In this document: one piece after another, positions 8,138 to 16,030 of the stretch
Numbering within the stretch: the first letter of the stretch is position 1
Layout of the letters: each line of letters starts with the position of its first letter
Notes under the pieces: model-generated
Seen by the model: the letters and a program-made list of their open reading frames with translations, nothing else
Database searches by the model: none
What the model was told of the DNA's origin: nothing
Assembly: GCA_944381745.1 (NCBI GenBank)
Contig: CALWMI010000039.1
Coordinates: 1-32,186, forward strand
Direction of reading: 5' to 3'
Length of the DNA: 32,186 nucleotides
Origin: an uncultured Lachnospiraceae bacterium
Lineage (GTDB): Bacteria; Bacillota; Clostridia; Lachnospirales; Lachnospiraceae
Program-made: the position numbers and the translations under genes

Positions 8138-8166
8138 TTGACTATGCCAGGGGGATGGACTATAAT
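8138..8166 (+). promoter_or_regulatory. Near-consensus promoter of the yicC-remA-gmk-rpoZ operon
   Basis: TTGACT (8138-8143), exactly 17 bp, TATAAT (8161-8166). It lies inside the open frame upstream of the yicC ATG, which supports the ATG at 8221 over any start before 8170. Confidence 0.85.
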
Positions 8167-8220
8167 AAATTAGATTATGGGCTGCTGTATCCGCCAGTGC
8201 CAGGAAGGGTGAGGAGAAGC

Positions 8221-9099
8221 ATGATTAAGAGCATGACAGGCTTCGGAAGATGCGAGGCCGAGAAGGGGCAGAGGAAGTTTACCGTGGAGATCAAGGCGGT
8301 GAACCACCGGTATCTGGATGTGGGAATCAAGATGCCCAAGAAGCTGAATTTTTTCGAGTCTGCGATCCGTGCCCTTCTGAAAGATTACATCCAGCGGGGC
8401 AAGGTGGATGTCTTCATCACCTACGAGGACACGGCGGAGAGCCGCATGGTTCTGAAATACAACGGGGAGCTGGCCGGAGAATACCTGAGATACTTAAGGC
8501 AGATGGCGGCGTCCTTCGGCCTGGAGGACGACATCAAGGTGTCGGCCCTCTCCCGGTATCCGGAGGTCTTCACGATGGAAGAGCAGGGCGTGGACGAGCA
8601 GGAGATTTGGGAGGGCCTGCGGGAAGCGCTGTGCGGAGCTGCCCAGCAGCTGGTAGAGACGAGAATTGCGGAAGGGGAGAACCTGCGCCGCGACATCGCC
8701 GGGAAGCTGGAGGGAATGAAGCGGGGCGTGGATTTCGTGGAAGAGCGCTCGCCGAAGATTGTCGCCCAGTACCGGGCGAAGCTGGAGGATAAGGTCCGGG
8801 AGCTGCTGGCAGACAGCCAGATTGACGAGGGACGCATCGCCGCAGAGGTGACGATCTTTGCAGACAAGATCTGCACCGACGAGGAGACTGTGCGCCTGCG
8901 CAGCCATATCGAGCACATGCAGGCCACCCTGGAGGAGGGCGGCAGCATCGGGAGGAAGCTGGACTTCATCGCCCAGGAGATGAACCGGGAGGCCAACACG
9001 ATCCTGTCCAAGGCCAACGACCTGGAGGTGTCCAATGCGGCGATCGACTTGAAGACAGAGATCGAGAAGGTGCGGGAGCAGATACAGAATATTGAATAG
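8221..9099 (+). CDS. yicC: YicC-family endoribonuclease
   Basis: 292 residues, the usual length. The YicC family is reported to include endoribonucleases that target small RNAs; the target here is unknown. The N-terminus MIKSMTGFGR and the C-terminal block GRKLDFIAQEMNREANTI followed by KANDLEVSNAAIDLKTEI are diagnostic. The middle part is helical and charged (GENLRRDIAGKLEGMKRGVD). The ATG at 8221 is chosen because family proteins begin with MIxSMTGxG, GAGGAG lies just upstream, and the promoter sits between this ATG and the upstream in-frame starts. It is the first gene of a four-gene operon with remA, gmk and rpoZ. Confidence 0.95.
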   Translation: MIKSMTGFGRCEAEKGQRKFTVEIKAVNHRYLDVGIKMPKKLNFFESAIRALLKDYIQRGKVDVFITYEDTAESRMVLKYNGELAGEYLRYLRQMAASFGLEDDIKVSALSRYPEVFTMEEQGVDEQEIWEGLREALCGAAQQLVETRIAEGENLRRDIAGKLEGMKRGVDFVEERSPKIVAQYRAKLEDKVRELLADSQIDEGRIAAEVTIFADKICTDEETVRLRSHIEHMQATLEEGGSIGRKLDFIAQEMNREANTILSKANDLEVSNAAIDLKTEIEKVREQIQNIE

Positions 9100-9111
9100 G
9101 GACAGGTGCAG

Positions 9112-9384
9112 ATGGCGAGATTGCTGAATATAGGGTTTGGGAATTCGGTGAACACCGATAAGATTACCGCTGTCGTGTCCCCGGAGGCAGCCCCAGTGAA
9201 GAGGCTGGTGCAGAAGGCCAAGGAGGAGGACCGGGCCGTGGATGCCACCCAGGGGCGCAGGACGAAGGCGGTGCTGGTGATGGACGACGGCCATGTGGTG
9301 CTGTCAGCGCTGCAGCCGGAGACGATAGCCAGAAGATTTTCCTCCCAGGCGGAGGAAGAAGGAGAAGAGGAAGACGATGCGTGA
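9112..9384 (+). CDS. remA: RemA-family DNA-binding regulator (DUF370)
   Basis: 90 residues. In Bacillus, RemA activates biofilm matrix operons by binding DNA as a multimer. The sequence [18 protein letters not shown], then [54 protein letters not shown] in order covers the whole DUF370 fold, with the basic GRRTKA segment. An acidic tail ([10 protein letters not shown]) follows. An in-frame GTG at 9106 lies only 3 nt from the Shine-Dalgarno (AGGGA), so the ATG at 9112, 9 nt away, is preferred. The end overlaps gmk by 8 bp, as expected for coupled translation. Confidence 0.93.
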   Translation: MARLLNIGFGNSVNTDKITAVVSPEAAPVKRLVQKAKEEDRAVDATQGRRTKAVLVMDDGHVVLSALQPETIARRFSSQAEEEGEEEDDA

Positions 9385-10003
9385 GGAAGGATTGCTCGTA
9401 GTGGTGTCCGGCTTTTCGGGGGCCGGCAAGGGAACCGTGATGAAGGAGCTGCTGGAGCGGTATGGGAACTATGCCTTGAGCATATCCGCCACCACCCGCA
9501 GCCCCAGGCCCGGCGAGGAAGAGGGCAGGCATTATTTCTACAAGACGGAGGAGGAATTCCTCCGCATGATAGAGGAGGGCGGGCTGATCGAGTACGCCCG
9601 CTACGTGGATCATTATTACGGCACTCCCAAGGCCTACGTGGAGGCGCAGCGGGAGGCGGGTAAGGATGTGATCCTGGAGATTGAGATCCAGGGAGCGCTG
9701 AAGGTGAAGGAGCAGTATCCAGACGCGCTTCTCCTGTTCCTGACCCCGCCCAGCGCAGCGGAGCTTAAGAGAAGGCTGGAGGGAAGAGGGACCGAGGACA
9801 GCGCGGCCATCGCCTCCAGGCTGAGGCGGGCGGCTGAGGAAGCCCGGGGAGTGGAGAAGTACGACTATGTGATCGTCAACGACGACCTGGACCGGTGCGT
9901 GGAGGAGACACACCGGATCATCCAGATGCAGCGCCGCCGGGCGGACCGGAGCATGGAGCTGATCCGCAGGATCCAGGCGGAGCTGGAAGAGATGAGAATT
10001 TGA
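9377..10003 (+). CDS. gmk: Guanylate kinase
   Basis: 208 residues, standard length. It phosphorylates GMP to GDP using ATP. The P-loop GFSGAGKGT (residues 12-20) has Phe where GPSGAGKGT is usual. The GMP-binding region shows [19 protein letters not shown], and [10 protein letters not shown] is the lid with catalytic arginines. The C-terminus is a long basic helix. Start ATG lies within the remA 3' end. In Clostridia GMP kinase also feeds GTP, which alarmone synthetases consume; such an enzyme is encoded at 20,964. Confidence 0.97.
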   Translation: MREEGLLVVVSGFSGAGKGTVMKELLERYGNYALSISATTRSPRPGEEEGRHYFYKTEEEFLRMIEEGGLIEYARYVDHYYGTPKAYVEAQREAGKDVILEIEIQGALKVKEQYPDALLLFLTPPSAAELKRRLEGRGTEDSAAIASRLRRAAEEARGVEKYDYVIVNDDLDRCVEETHRIIQMQRRRADRSMELIRRIQAELEEMRI

Positions 10004-10018
10004 AAGGAGAATGTGTTT

Positions 10019-10279
10019 ATGTTGCACCCATCTTATAGTGATCTGATGAAAGTGGTTAATTCCGGCGTGGAAGAGGGGGAGACCCCGGTTGTCAACAGCC
10101 GTTATTCGATTGTCATGGCCACCTCCAAGCGGGCGAGGCAGATTGTGTCCGGGGCGGAGCCGCTGGTGGATGAAAGAGGCAAGAAGCCTCTCTCCATCGC
10201 CGTGGAGGAGCTGAACGAGGGAAAGGTGCGGATCCTCTCCGACGATCTGGAGGAGAGCGCGGAGGAGTCCCAGGAGTGA
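10019..10279 (+). CDS. rpoZ: RNA polymerase omega subunit
   Basis: 86 residues. Omega helps assemble and stabilise the beta' subunit. MLHPSYSDLMKVVN, PVVNSRYSIVMATSKRARQI and KKPLSIAVEEL are the omega signature (the normal bacterial SRYxxVxxxxKRARQ and KPxxxAxxE motifs). The ATG at 10019 is chosen because AAAGGAGA is 8-9 nt upstream; an in-frame GTG at 10013 is too close to it. Short acidic C-terminal tail. It is the last gene of the yicC operon, 15 nt after gmk. Confidence 0.95.
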   Translation: MLHPSYSDLMKVVNSGVEEGETPVVNSRYSIVMATSKRARQIVSGAEPLVDERGKKPLSIAVEELNEGKVRILSDDLEESAEESQE

Positions 10280-10299
10280 GATAGAACAAGAAAGGAAAA

Positions 10300-10329
10300 G
10301 AAGGGCGTACCGCACAGGTACGCTCCTTC
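10300..10329 (+). terminator. Hairpin between rpoZ and the MBL gene
   Basis: GCGTACC (10305-10311) pairs with GGTACGC (10317-10323), extended by GAAGG/CCTTC across one bulged T; loop GCACA. There is no U-tract (CGTTTACAG follows), and the next start codon is 12 bp away. It may be a weak terminator, a processing site or an attenuator of the next operon; no separate promoter was found for that operon. Confidence 0.45.
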
Positions 10330-10341
10330 CGTTTACAGACA

Positions 10342-11256
10342 ATGAAGAAGATCCATTTGGAGAGGGAAGGAATCTGGGATGTGTCCGGAGGCAAGGGCTC
10401 CCAGACGTACCTGGTGACGGGGACGGAGAAGACGGCCATCGTGGACGCGGGCATGGCGTACAGCGCGAAGAGCCTGATACAGAATATTGAGAGGAGGCTT
10501 GGGGGACGGCCGCTGGACTACGTGTTGCTGTCCCACTCCCACTACGACCATGTGAGCGGGATACCGGCCCTCCTTGAGAGATGGCCGGAGCTCAAAATCT
10601 ATGGGGGAGCTTACACGAAGCACGTGTTTGGAAGCCAGAAGGCCAAGAAGCTCATCCGGGAGCTGAATGAGGATGCGGCCCAGATGTATACAGGAAGCCG
10701 CAGCCTTGCCTTTGACGCGGATGCCCTGCGCATCGATGAGATCCTGGCGGAGAATGACCGGGTGAGCCTGGGGGAGAGAAGCTTTACCGCCTATGAGACG
10801 CCGGGGCACACCAGATGCTCCATGGCGTTCCTGCTGGACGGGGGCTACCTCTTTGCCAGCGAGACGACCTGCGTCATCTCCCACAAGGGGACTTATGTGC
10901 CCAACTACCTGGTGAGCTACCGGGACAGCGAGGAATCCATCCGCAAGTGCGCGAAGCTTCCCGTCCGGTATGTGCTTGTGCCCCACGGGTACATTTATGA
11001 CCTGGCGCTGCAGCCGGATTTCTGGAACTACTGCATGCAGGAGATGGCCAAGAGCAAGGAGATTATCCTCGCGATGCACGCCAGAGGGGCGTCCGTGGAG
11101 GAGACGGTGCAGGAATTTGACCGCAGGTACCGGGACGAGGATACCCGCAGGGAACAGCCGCTGGAGGCGTTTATGATCAACCAGACGAGCCTGATCAAGG
11201 CTGTGCTGCGGGAATTTGCCCAGGAGGAGCCCCATGGATCAGAGAAGGTTTTATGA
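10342..11256 (+). CDS. Metallo-beta-lactamase-fold hydrolase
   Basis: 304 residues. It has the HxHxDH metal site as HSHYDH (65-70), followed by TPGHT (His156) and a C-terminal VPHGY (His215). The usual bridging Asp of the fourth motif appears to be Glu174 in FASETTC, which could change metal binding or reactivity. The C-terminal ~80 residues are helical. Substrate cannot be predicted; the fold includes hydrolases of thioesters, lactones, phosphodiesters and nucleic acids. The start ATG has no strong Shine-Dalgarno and lies just after a hairpin. The 3' end overlaps the next gene by 23 bp, so it is part of the MBL/TPR-DUF4037/DUF4125 unit. Confidence 0.88.
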   Translation: MKKIHLEREGIWDVSGGKGSQTYLVTGTEKTAIVDAGMAYSAKSLIQNIERRLGGRPLDYVLLSHSHYDHVSGIPALLERWPELKIYGGAYTKHVFGSQKAKKLIRELNEDAAQMYTGSRSLAFDADALRIDEILAENDRVSLGERSFTAYETPGHTRCSMAFLLDGGYLFASETTCVISHKGTYVPNYLVSYRDSEESIRKCAKLPVRYVLVPHGYIYDLALQPDFWNYCMQEMAKSKEIILAMHARGASVEETVQEFDRRYRDEDTRREQPLEAFMINQTSLIKAVLREFAQEEPHGSEKVL

Positions 11257-13078
11257 GAGGCTGGACGCCCTGTTCGGGGAGAAAAAGCTGGAGGAGGCTG
11301 GAAGGTGGCTGGAGAGCTGCCGCAGAAAGGCTGAGGAGGAGAACGACAGGGAGGCTCTGCTGGCCGTCCTGAATGAGGAGGTGGGCTACTGCCGCAGCAT
11401 CGGGAAGGCCGGGGAGGCGTGCGGCTTGTTCCGCCGGGCGCTGGCCCTGGCGGAGGAGCTGGGCCTTGCGGGGACAGGCGGCTACGCCACCACACTGCTG
11501 AACGGCGCGACGGCCTGCCGCGCGGCGGGAGACTACGGGGAGGCGGCTCGTCTCTACCAGGAGGCCAGGCAGGTGTATGAGAAGGCGGGGATGGCTGGCA
11601 GCTATGAGGCCGCCAGCCTCCTCAACAACGAGAGCCTGCTGCTGGAGAAGATGGGAAGGACAGAGGAGGCACGGCAATGCCTTGTCCAGGCGCTGCAGGT
11701 GCTGGAGAAGCTGCCGGACACGGGGGCGGAGCGGGCGGTGTCCCTCACCAATCTGGGGCTTCTCTGGGCAAAAGACGGGCAGACCGTGCAGGCCCGGGAA
11801 TATTTGGAGGAGGCCAGGAGGCTGTTCCAGGAGGAGGAGTCCCGGACAGGGAGGAGCGACGCCCACTTCGGGGCTGCCCTGGCCGGGATGGCCCAGGTGA
11901 GCTTCCAGGAAGGAAAATACCAGGAGGCGGAGGCCTGGTATGAGGAGGCCTGCCGGGAGACGAAGGAGAGCTTCGGGGAGAATGACAGCTACCGCCTCCT
12001 GCGGGAGAATTTGGAGGAGGCAAGGCGCAGGCAGCGAAAGGCGCCGGGCAGGGAAGAGGAAAGGCTTTTGCCCGGCGGGGAGCCCGGATTTGCCGGGGAA
12101 GCGGTCTTGGGCAGAGAGCCTGCGCCGGGCGGATGCATGGCGGTCTGCCGGGAATACTATAGGAGCTGCGGCCAGGCGGTGCTGCAAGAGCGGTTCCCCG
12201 GGCTTTTTCCCCGGATGACCATCGGGCTTGCCGGGTACGGCTCCGAGTGCTTCGGCTACGATGACCAGCTGTCCAGCGACCACGATTACGGCCCATCCTT
12301 CGCCGTCTGGCTGGACAGGGAAGATTATGCCCGCTATGGGAGAGAGGTTCAAGAGGCCTACGACAGCCTGCCGAAGAGCTTTGGGGGGCTGGGGGCAAGG
12401 CAGATTTCGGCCCACGGGGAGGGCCGGGTGGGAGCCTGCTGTACCCAGGATTTCTACCAGGAGCTGTTGGGGCTGGAGCAGGGGCCGCAGACAGAGGGCC
12501 AGTGGCTGGAGCTGCGGGATGAGCAGCTGGCCGCAGCGTGCAGCGGACAGGTGTTCCAGGAGGGGGAGGGAAGCTTCCTGGCCGTGCGTCGGAGGCTTCT
12601 GGCATACTATCCCCGCCGGGTGTGGCTGCAGAAGATTGCGCTCCAGGCGGCGCTGATGGCCCAGGCGGGACAGTACAACTATCCCAGGCTGATGATGCGC
12701 AGGGATCCGGTGGGGGCATCGCTGGCGCTGGCGGAATTTACGAAGGCGGCAGCCGCCATGTGCTATCTCCTGAACCGGAGGTATATGCCCTACTATAAGT
12801 GGATATTCCGGGGAATGCAGGAGCTGGGCTGCCTGTCAGACGTGGCAGGCTACCTGGAGGAGCTGGCGCTGCAGCCGGCCCAGGCGGAGGCGTGGGACGG
12901 GATGACGGCGGAGGAGTACCGGCGGTTCCTGAATGTGAAGGATTACCGGGTCGTCTATATCGAGACGGTCTGCCGCCGGGTGCGGGAGGAGCTGAAGAGC
13001 CAGGGGCTCTCGGCCTGCCCGGATCCTTTCCTGGAAAACCATACGGGAGAGATCCTCTCCCATATGGAGAAGCGGTAA
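11234..13078 (+). CDS. TPR protein with DUF4037 nucleotidyltransferase-like domain
   Basis: 614 residues in two parts. Residues ~1-270 are TPR-like helix pairs (A-x-x-L-x-x-A patterns, e.g. EACGLFRRALALAEELG, EAARLYQEARQVYEKAG, EAWYEEACRETKESFG). Residues ~295-614 are a DUF4037-type domain with a nucleotidyltransferase signature: Gly336-Ser337 (GYGSECFGYDD) and Asp349-His-Asp351 (SSDHDYG), fitting the GS...DxD two-metal motif of pol-beta-like transferases. The rest is helical (YYPRRVWLQKIALQAALMAQAGQYNYPR). The acceptor substrate is unknown. ATG at 11234 has AGGAGG upstream; an in-frame TTG at 11216 precedes that site and is rejected. The stop lies in the first copy of a 35-bp repeat. Fusion of a TPR array to an NTase suggests sensing or partner binding controlling transfer (inference). 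Confidence 0.85.
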   Translation: MDQRRFYERLDALFGEKKLEEAGRWLESCRRKAEEENDREALLAVLNEEVGYCRSIGKAGEACGLFRRALALAEELGLAGTGGYATTLLNGATACRAAGDYGEAARLYQEARQVYEKAGMAGSYEAASLLNNESLLLEKMGRTEEARQCLVQALQVLEKLPDTGAERAVSLTNLGLLWAKDGQTVQAREYLEEARRLFQEEESRTGRSDAHFGAALAGMAQVSFQEGKYQEAEAWYEEACRETKESFGENDSYRLLRENLEEARRRQRKAPGREEERLLPGGEPGFAGEAVLGREPAPGGCMAVCREYYRSCGQAVLQERFPGLFPRMTIGLAGYGSECFGYDDQLSSDHDYGPSFAVWLDREDYARYGREVQEAYDSLPKSFGGLGARQISAHGEGRVGACCTQDFYQELLGLEQGPQTEGQWLELRDEQLAAACSGQVFQEGEGSFLAVRRRLLAYYPRRVWLQKIALQAALMAQAGQYNYPRLMMRRDPVGASLALAEFTKAAAAMCYLLNRRYMPYYKWIFRGMQELGCLSDVAGYLEELALQPAQAEAWDGMTAEEYRRFLNVKDYRVVYIETVCRRVREELKSQGLSACPDPFLENHTGEILSHMEKR

Positions 13079-13220
13079 CCAGCGGGGGGCCTATAGAGCG
13101 GAGAAGCCGTAACCAGCGGGGAGGCCTATAGAGCGGAGAAACCGTAACCAGCAGGAAGGCCTATAGAGCGGAGAAGCCGCAGCCAGTGAGGAAACCATAA
13201 CCAAGGGAGAGAGGCCTATA
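13066..13220 (+). repeat. ~35-bp tandem repeat spanning the DUF4037 stop codon
   Basis: Copies begin (GGAGAAG) at 13066, 13100, 13135 and 13170; CCTATA occurs at 13090, 13125, 13160 and 13215. The first copy contains the DUF4037 stop codon (TAA 13076-13078), so the array appears to have expanded from the gene's 3' end. The fourth copy is diverged and longer, ending at the CCTATATG just before the DUF4125 gene. Confidence 0.88.
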
Positions 13221-13243
13221 TGAGAGAGAAAGGGGAACAGAAC

Positions 13244-13864
13244 ATGGGGAAGACCGATGAGAGAGAGCAGCTGATCAGGGAGATTGTGGACAGGGAGTGG
13301 GCGTTCTTCCAGAGGACGAAAAACGAGGGCGGCCGGGCGGCCTGCCAGGACGACTGGGAGACCTTCCAGGTCATGCGGGAAAGCCAGTTCGAGACGTGGC
13401 CGGACAGCCTGCTGGAGAGCTACCTTGCGGATCTGCGGGAGGATGAGAGGACAGGCTTCAATCCGGTGGAGCAGAAGTACGCCCGCATGATGGAGACGAC
13501 AGACCCGGAGAAGTACGCGGCATTCGCTAGCCTTCTGCCGCCGGTGCCGCCGCAGAAGAAGGCGCTGGTGGAGGCGGTGGTGGACATCCAGGTGGGGTGG
13601 ATGGAGGATTTTGCCAGGAAATACCCGAATCTGGCCGGGAAGGCCAGGCCGGTGCACACGGCGCAGGACAGCGAGGAGGAGATCTCTTCCCAGACCTACC
13701 TGCGGGGCGAACTCCTCTCCTACTCGGAGGAGACGGTGGTCCGCTATGCGCAGTTTGTCAGGGAGATGGCTCTGGCGGGGCGCAGCCTGAACGAGGAGAT
13801 CATCCGCAATACGGTGCGGCGGTACGGCTACGCGTCCCTGGAGGATGCGGAGGAGAGGGCGTGA
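13244..13864 (+). CDS. DUF4125-family protein
   Basis: 206 residues, soluble, function unknown. The family pattern is seen as VDREWAFFQRTKNEGGRA, CQDDWETFQVMRESQFETW, FNPVEQKYARMM and VVDIQVGWMEDFARKYP, followed by TYLRGELLSYSEETVVRYA. Conserved Trp, Cys and Asp (CQDDW) and Tyr-Arg-Glu (YLRGEL) are the notable positions; I recognise no known catalytic motif. ATG at 13244 is preferred (AAGGGG 8 nt upstream; family proteins begin close to this point); an in-frame ATG at 13220 within the repeat is possible. DUF4125 genes commonly neighbour DUF4037 genes, which fits this order. A sigma-A promoter for the following gene starts about 30 bp after the stop. Confidence 0.82.
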   Translation: MGKTDEREQLIREIVDREWAFFQRTKNEGGRAACQDDWETFQVMRESQFETWPDSLLESYLADLREDERTGFNPVEQKYARMMETTDPEKYAAFASLLPPVPPQKKALVEAVVDIQVGWMEDFARKYPNLAGKARPVHTAQDSEEEISSQTYLRGELLSYSEETVVRYAQFVREMALAGRSLNEEIIRNTVRRYGYASLEDAEERA

Positions 13865-13892
13865 CCGGCGGGGGAAGATTTCGCGGGTTTGC

Positions 13893-13921
13893 TTGACGGG
13901 GCGCGGGAAATGTATTACGAT
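13893..13921 (+). promoter_or_regulatory. Promoter of the cytidylate kinase-like gene
   Basis: TTGACG (13893-13898), 17 bp, TACGAT (13916-13921), 44 bp before the ATG, with GGGGAGG as ribosome binding site. It probably drives the group running toward cinA. Confidence 0.75.
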
Positions 13922-13965
13922 AAAATTAGAGGAAGCTTAAATTTTATTGTAGGGGAGGATACGGT

Positions 13966-14595
13966 ATGGATAAATTTGTGATTACGATTTCCAGGTGCTG
14001 CGGAGCCGGGGGGACGACGATCGGGAAACGGCTTGCGCACGATTTAGGCGTCAGCTTCTACGACAAGAACCTTCTGTATCTGGCGTCCGAGGACAGCGGG
14101 ATCAGCGAGTCGCTTTTCGCCAACGCGGACGAGCGGCTGAAGGGGAGCCTTCTCTATAGAGTATCCAGGAAGGTGTATAAGGGAGAGTTGATTCCGCCGG
14201 AGAGCGACGATTTCACCACCAACGAGAACCTGTTCAACTATCAGGCGAAGGTGCTCAAGGAGCTGGCCCAGCAGGAGTCCTATGTGGCCATCGGCAGATG
14301 TGCGGATTTTGTGCTGAAGGATCACCCGCGCCTGGTGAGGATTTTCCTGTACGCGCCGTTTGAGGACTGCGTCGTCCACGAGATGGAGAAGCACAATATC
14401 AGCAAGAAGGAGGCTGAGCGCCTGATCGACAAGACGGACAAGTACCGGAGCGAGTACCACAAGTACTACACCGGCCACGACTGGATGGAGATGGAGAACT
14501 ATGATATCTGCATCAACACCAGCGCGGTCAGCTACGAGCGCACCGTCCAGATCGTGGAAGACTATGTGAAGAAGATACTGGAAGAGAAGGCATAA
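13966..14595 (+). CDS. Cytidylate kinase-like P-loop protein
   Basis: 209 residues. A P-loop at residues 9-22 (SRCCGAGGTTIGKR) replaces the canonical GxxGxGKS/T with GxGGTTIG, the hallmark of the cytidylate-kinase-like family (Cytidylate_kin2), common in Clostridia and Bacteroidetes and functionally uncharacterised. Further family marks are VSFYDKNLLYLAS, VAIGRCADFVL and the helical, charged lid NISKKEAERLIDKTDKYRSEYH. A true cmk is longer in the CMP-binding region, so this is not called cmk. It has its own promoter and precedes rimO by 91 bp; the gap holds an inverted repeat. Confidence 0.88.
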   Translation: MDKFVITISRCCGAGGTTIGKRLAHDLGVSFYDKNLLYLASEDSGISESLFANADERLKGSLLYRVSRKVYKGELIPPESDDFTTNENLFNYQAKVLKELAQQESYVAIGRCADFVLKDHPRLVRIFLYAPFEDCVVHEMEKHNISKKEAERLIDKTDKYRSEYHKYYTGHDWMEMENYDICINTSAVSYERTVQIVEDYVKKILEEKA

Positions 14596-14608
14596 GAATT
14601 TGGAGGAG

Positions 14609-14660
14609 AAGAGAGGCGGGAGCCATATGGGAAGCGTTCCTGAGGGCGGCCGCCTCTCTT
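14609..14660 (+). other. 11-bp inverted repeat upstream of rimO
   Basis: AAGAGAGGCGG (14609-14619) and CCGCCTCTCTT (14650-14660) are perfect complements separated by 30 nt, and the loop itself holds GGAA/TTCC. The downstream sequence AAATTGTG has no U-tract. It could be an mRNA stability element or a poor terminator before rimO. Confidence 0.6.
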
Positions 14661-14686
14661 AAATTGTGAAAAGGGGCAGACAAACG

Positions 14687-16030
14687 ATGAAGGTGCTGTT
14701 TATTTCCCTCGGCTGCGATAAGAACCTGGTGGATTCCGAGAAGATGCTGGGGATCCTGGAGGAGAGGGGCCATACGTTTACAGACAGTGAGGAGGAGGCA
14801 GAGGCTATCGTCATCAACACCTGCTGCTTCATCGGCGACGCCAAGGAGGAGAGCGTCAACACGATCCTGGAGATGGCCAGGTACCGCAGGGAAGGCGGAG
14901 CCAAGGCCCTGGTTGTGACCGGCTGCCTGGGAGAGCGGTACCGGCAGGAGATCCTGGATGAGATCCAGGAGGTGGACGCGGTGCTGGGCACGGCGTCCTA
15001 CGACGCTGTCGCGGACGCCATTGACCGCGCGGCGGCGGGGGAGCGCTTTGTCCAGACGGACAGCCTGGAACGGCTTGTGCCGGGCGGCGGCCGCAGGATA
15101 CTGACCACCGGGGGGCATTACGCCTACCTGAAGATTGCGGAGGGCTGCGGCAAGGGCTGCACCTACTGCATCATCCCCAAGGTGCGCGGCCGTTTCCGCA
15201 GCGTGCCCATGGAGGAGCTTGTGGAGGAGGCAGGGGAGCTGTGCCGGGGAGGGGTGAAGGAGCTCATCCTGGTGGCCCAGGAGACGACGCTGTACGGGAC
15301 GGACCTGTACGGGGAGAAGATGCTGCACGAGCTTGTGCGCAGGCTTGCCAAGATCCCGGAGCTTCGCTGGATCCGGATCCTCTACTGCTACCCGGAGGAG
15401 ATCTATGACGGCCTGATCCAGGTGATGAAGGAGGAGGAGAAGGTCTGCCATTATCTGGATCTTCCAATCCAGCACATCAGCGACCGGATCTTGCGGCTCA
15501 TGGGGCGGCGCACGACGAAGGCCCAGCTTGAGAGGATGATCGGGAAGCTCAGGGAGGAGATCCCGGACATCGCCCTGCGAACCACGCTGATCGCCGGCTT
15601 CCCCACGGAGACGGAGGAGGAGCATGAGGAGCTCATGGAGTTCATCGACCAGATGGAGTTTGACCGGCTGGGCGTCTTCGCCTACTCGCCCGAGGAGGAT
15701 ACCAGGGCGGCGCAGATGGAGGGGCAGATCCCGGAGGAAGTCAAGGAGCGCAGGCGGGATGAGCTGATGGAGCTGCAGCAGGAGATCGCCTTTGACAAGG
15801 GCGGCGGCATGGTGGGCCGGGAGCTGCTGGTGATGGTGGAGGGCCAGGTGTCCGGGGAGAACGCCTACGTGGCGCGGACATACAAGGACGCCCCCAACGT
15901 GGACGGCTACCTGTTCCTGCAGACGGACGAGGTGCTGGTGAGCGGGGATTTTGTGCGGGCGAAGGTGACGAAGGCCCTGGAATATGATTTGATAGGAGAG
16001 ATGGTATATGCCGATGAATCTGCCGAATAA
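14687..16030 (+). CDS. rimO: Ribosomal protein S12 methylthiotransferase RimO
   Basis: 447 residues, standard. It adds a methylthio group to the conserved Asp of ribosomal protein S12, using two iron-sulfur clusters and SAM. The N-terminal MTTase domain has Cys10 (SLGCDKNLVDSE, the RimO-type variant), Cys46 (NTCCF) and Cys80 (VTGCLGERY). The radical-SAM motif is Cys154-x3-Cys158-x2-Cys161 (GCGKGCTYC). DAVLGTASYD and a C-terminal TRAM domain (about 380-445) follow. LGCDKN and the DAVLGT block favour RimO over MiaB. ATG at 14687 is preferred to an in-frame GTG at 14666, since AGGGG lies between them. The 3' end overlaps pgsA by 23 bp. Confidence 0.96.
   Translation: MKVLFISLGCDKNLVDSEKMLGILEERGHTFTDSEEEAEAIVINTCCFIGDAKEESVNTILEMARYRREGGAKALVVTGCLGERYRQEILDEIQEVDAVLGTASYDAVADAIDRAAAGERFVQTDSLERLVPGGGRRILTTGGHYAYLKIAEGCGKGCTYCIIPKVRGRFRSVPMEELVEEAGELCRGGVKELILVAQETTLYGTDLYGEKMLHELVRRLAKIPELRWIRILYCYPEEIYDGLIQVMKEEEKVCHYLDLPIQHISDRILRLMGRRTTKAQLERMIGKLREEIPDIALRTTLIAGFPTETEEEHEELMEFIDQMEFDRLGVFAYSPEEDTRAAQMEGQIPEEVKERRRDELMELQQEIAFDKGGGMVGRELLVMVEGQVSGENAYVARTYKDAPNVDGYLFLQTDEVLVSGDFVRAKVTKALEYDLIGEMVYADESAE

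Noticed and set aside
8134-8220. Start of yicC upstream of 8221
   Set aside because: A near-consensus promoter lies in that segment and the family starts with MIKSMTGFGR.
13220-13243. Start of the DUF4125 gene at 13220
   Set aside because: It is possible, but the family begins near 13244, which also has a better spaced Shine-Dalgarno; the earlier ATG lies at the end of the repeat array.
13966-14595. Genuine cytidylate kinase (cmk)
   Set aside because: The P-loop is the GxGGTTIG variant of the cytidylate-kinase-like family and the CMP-binding insert is missing.
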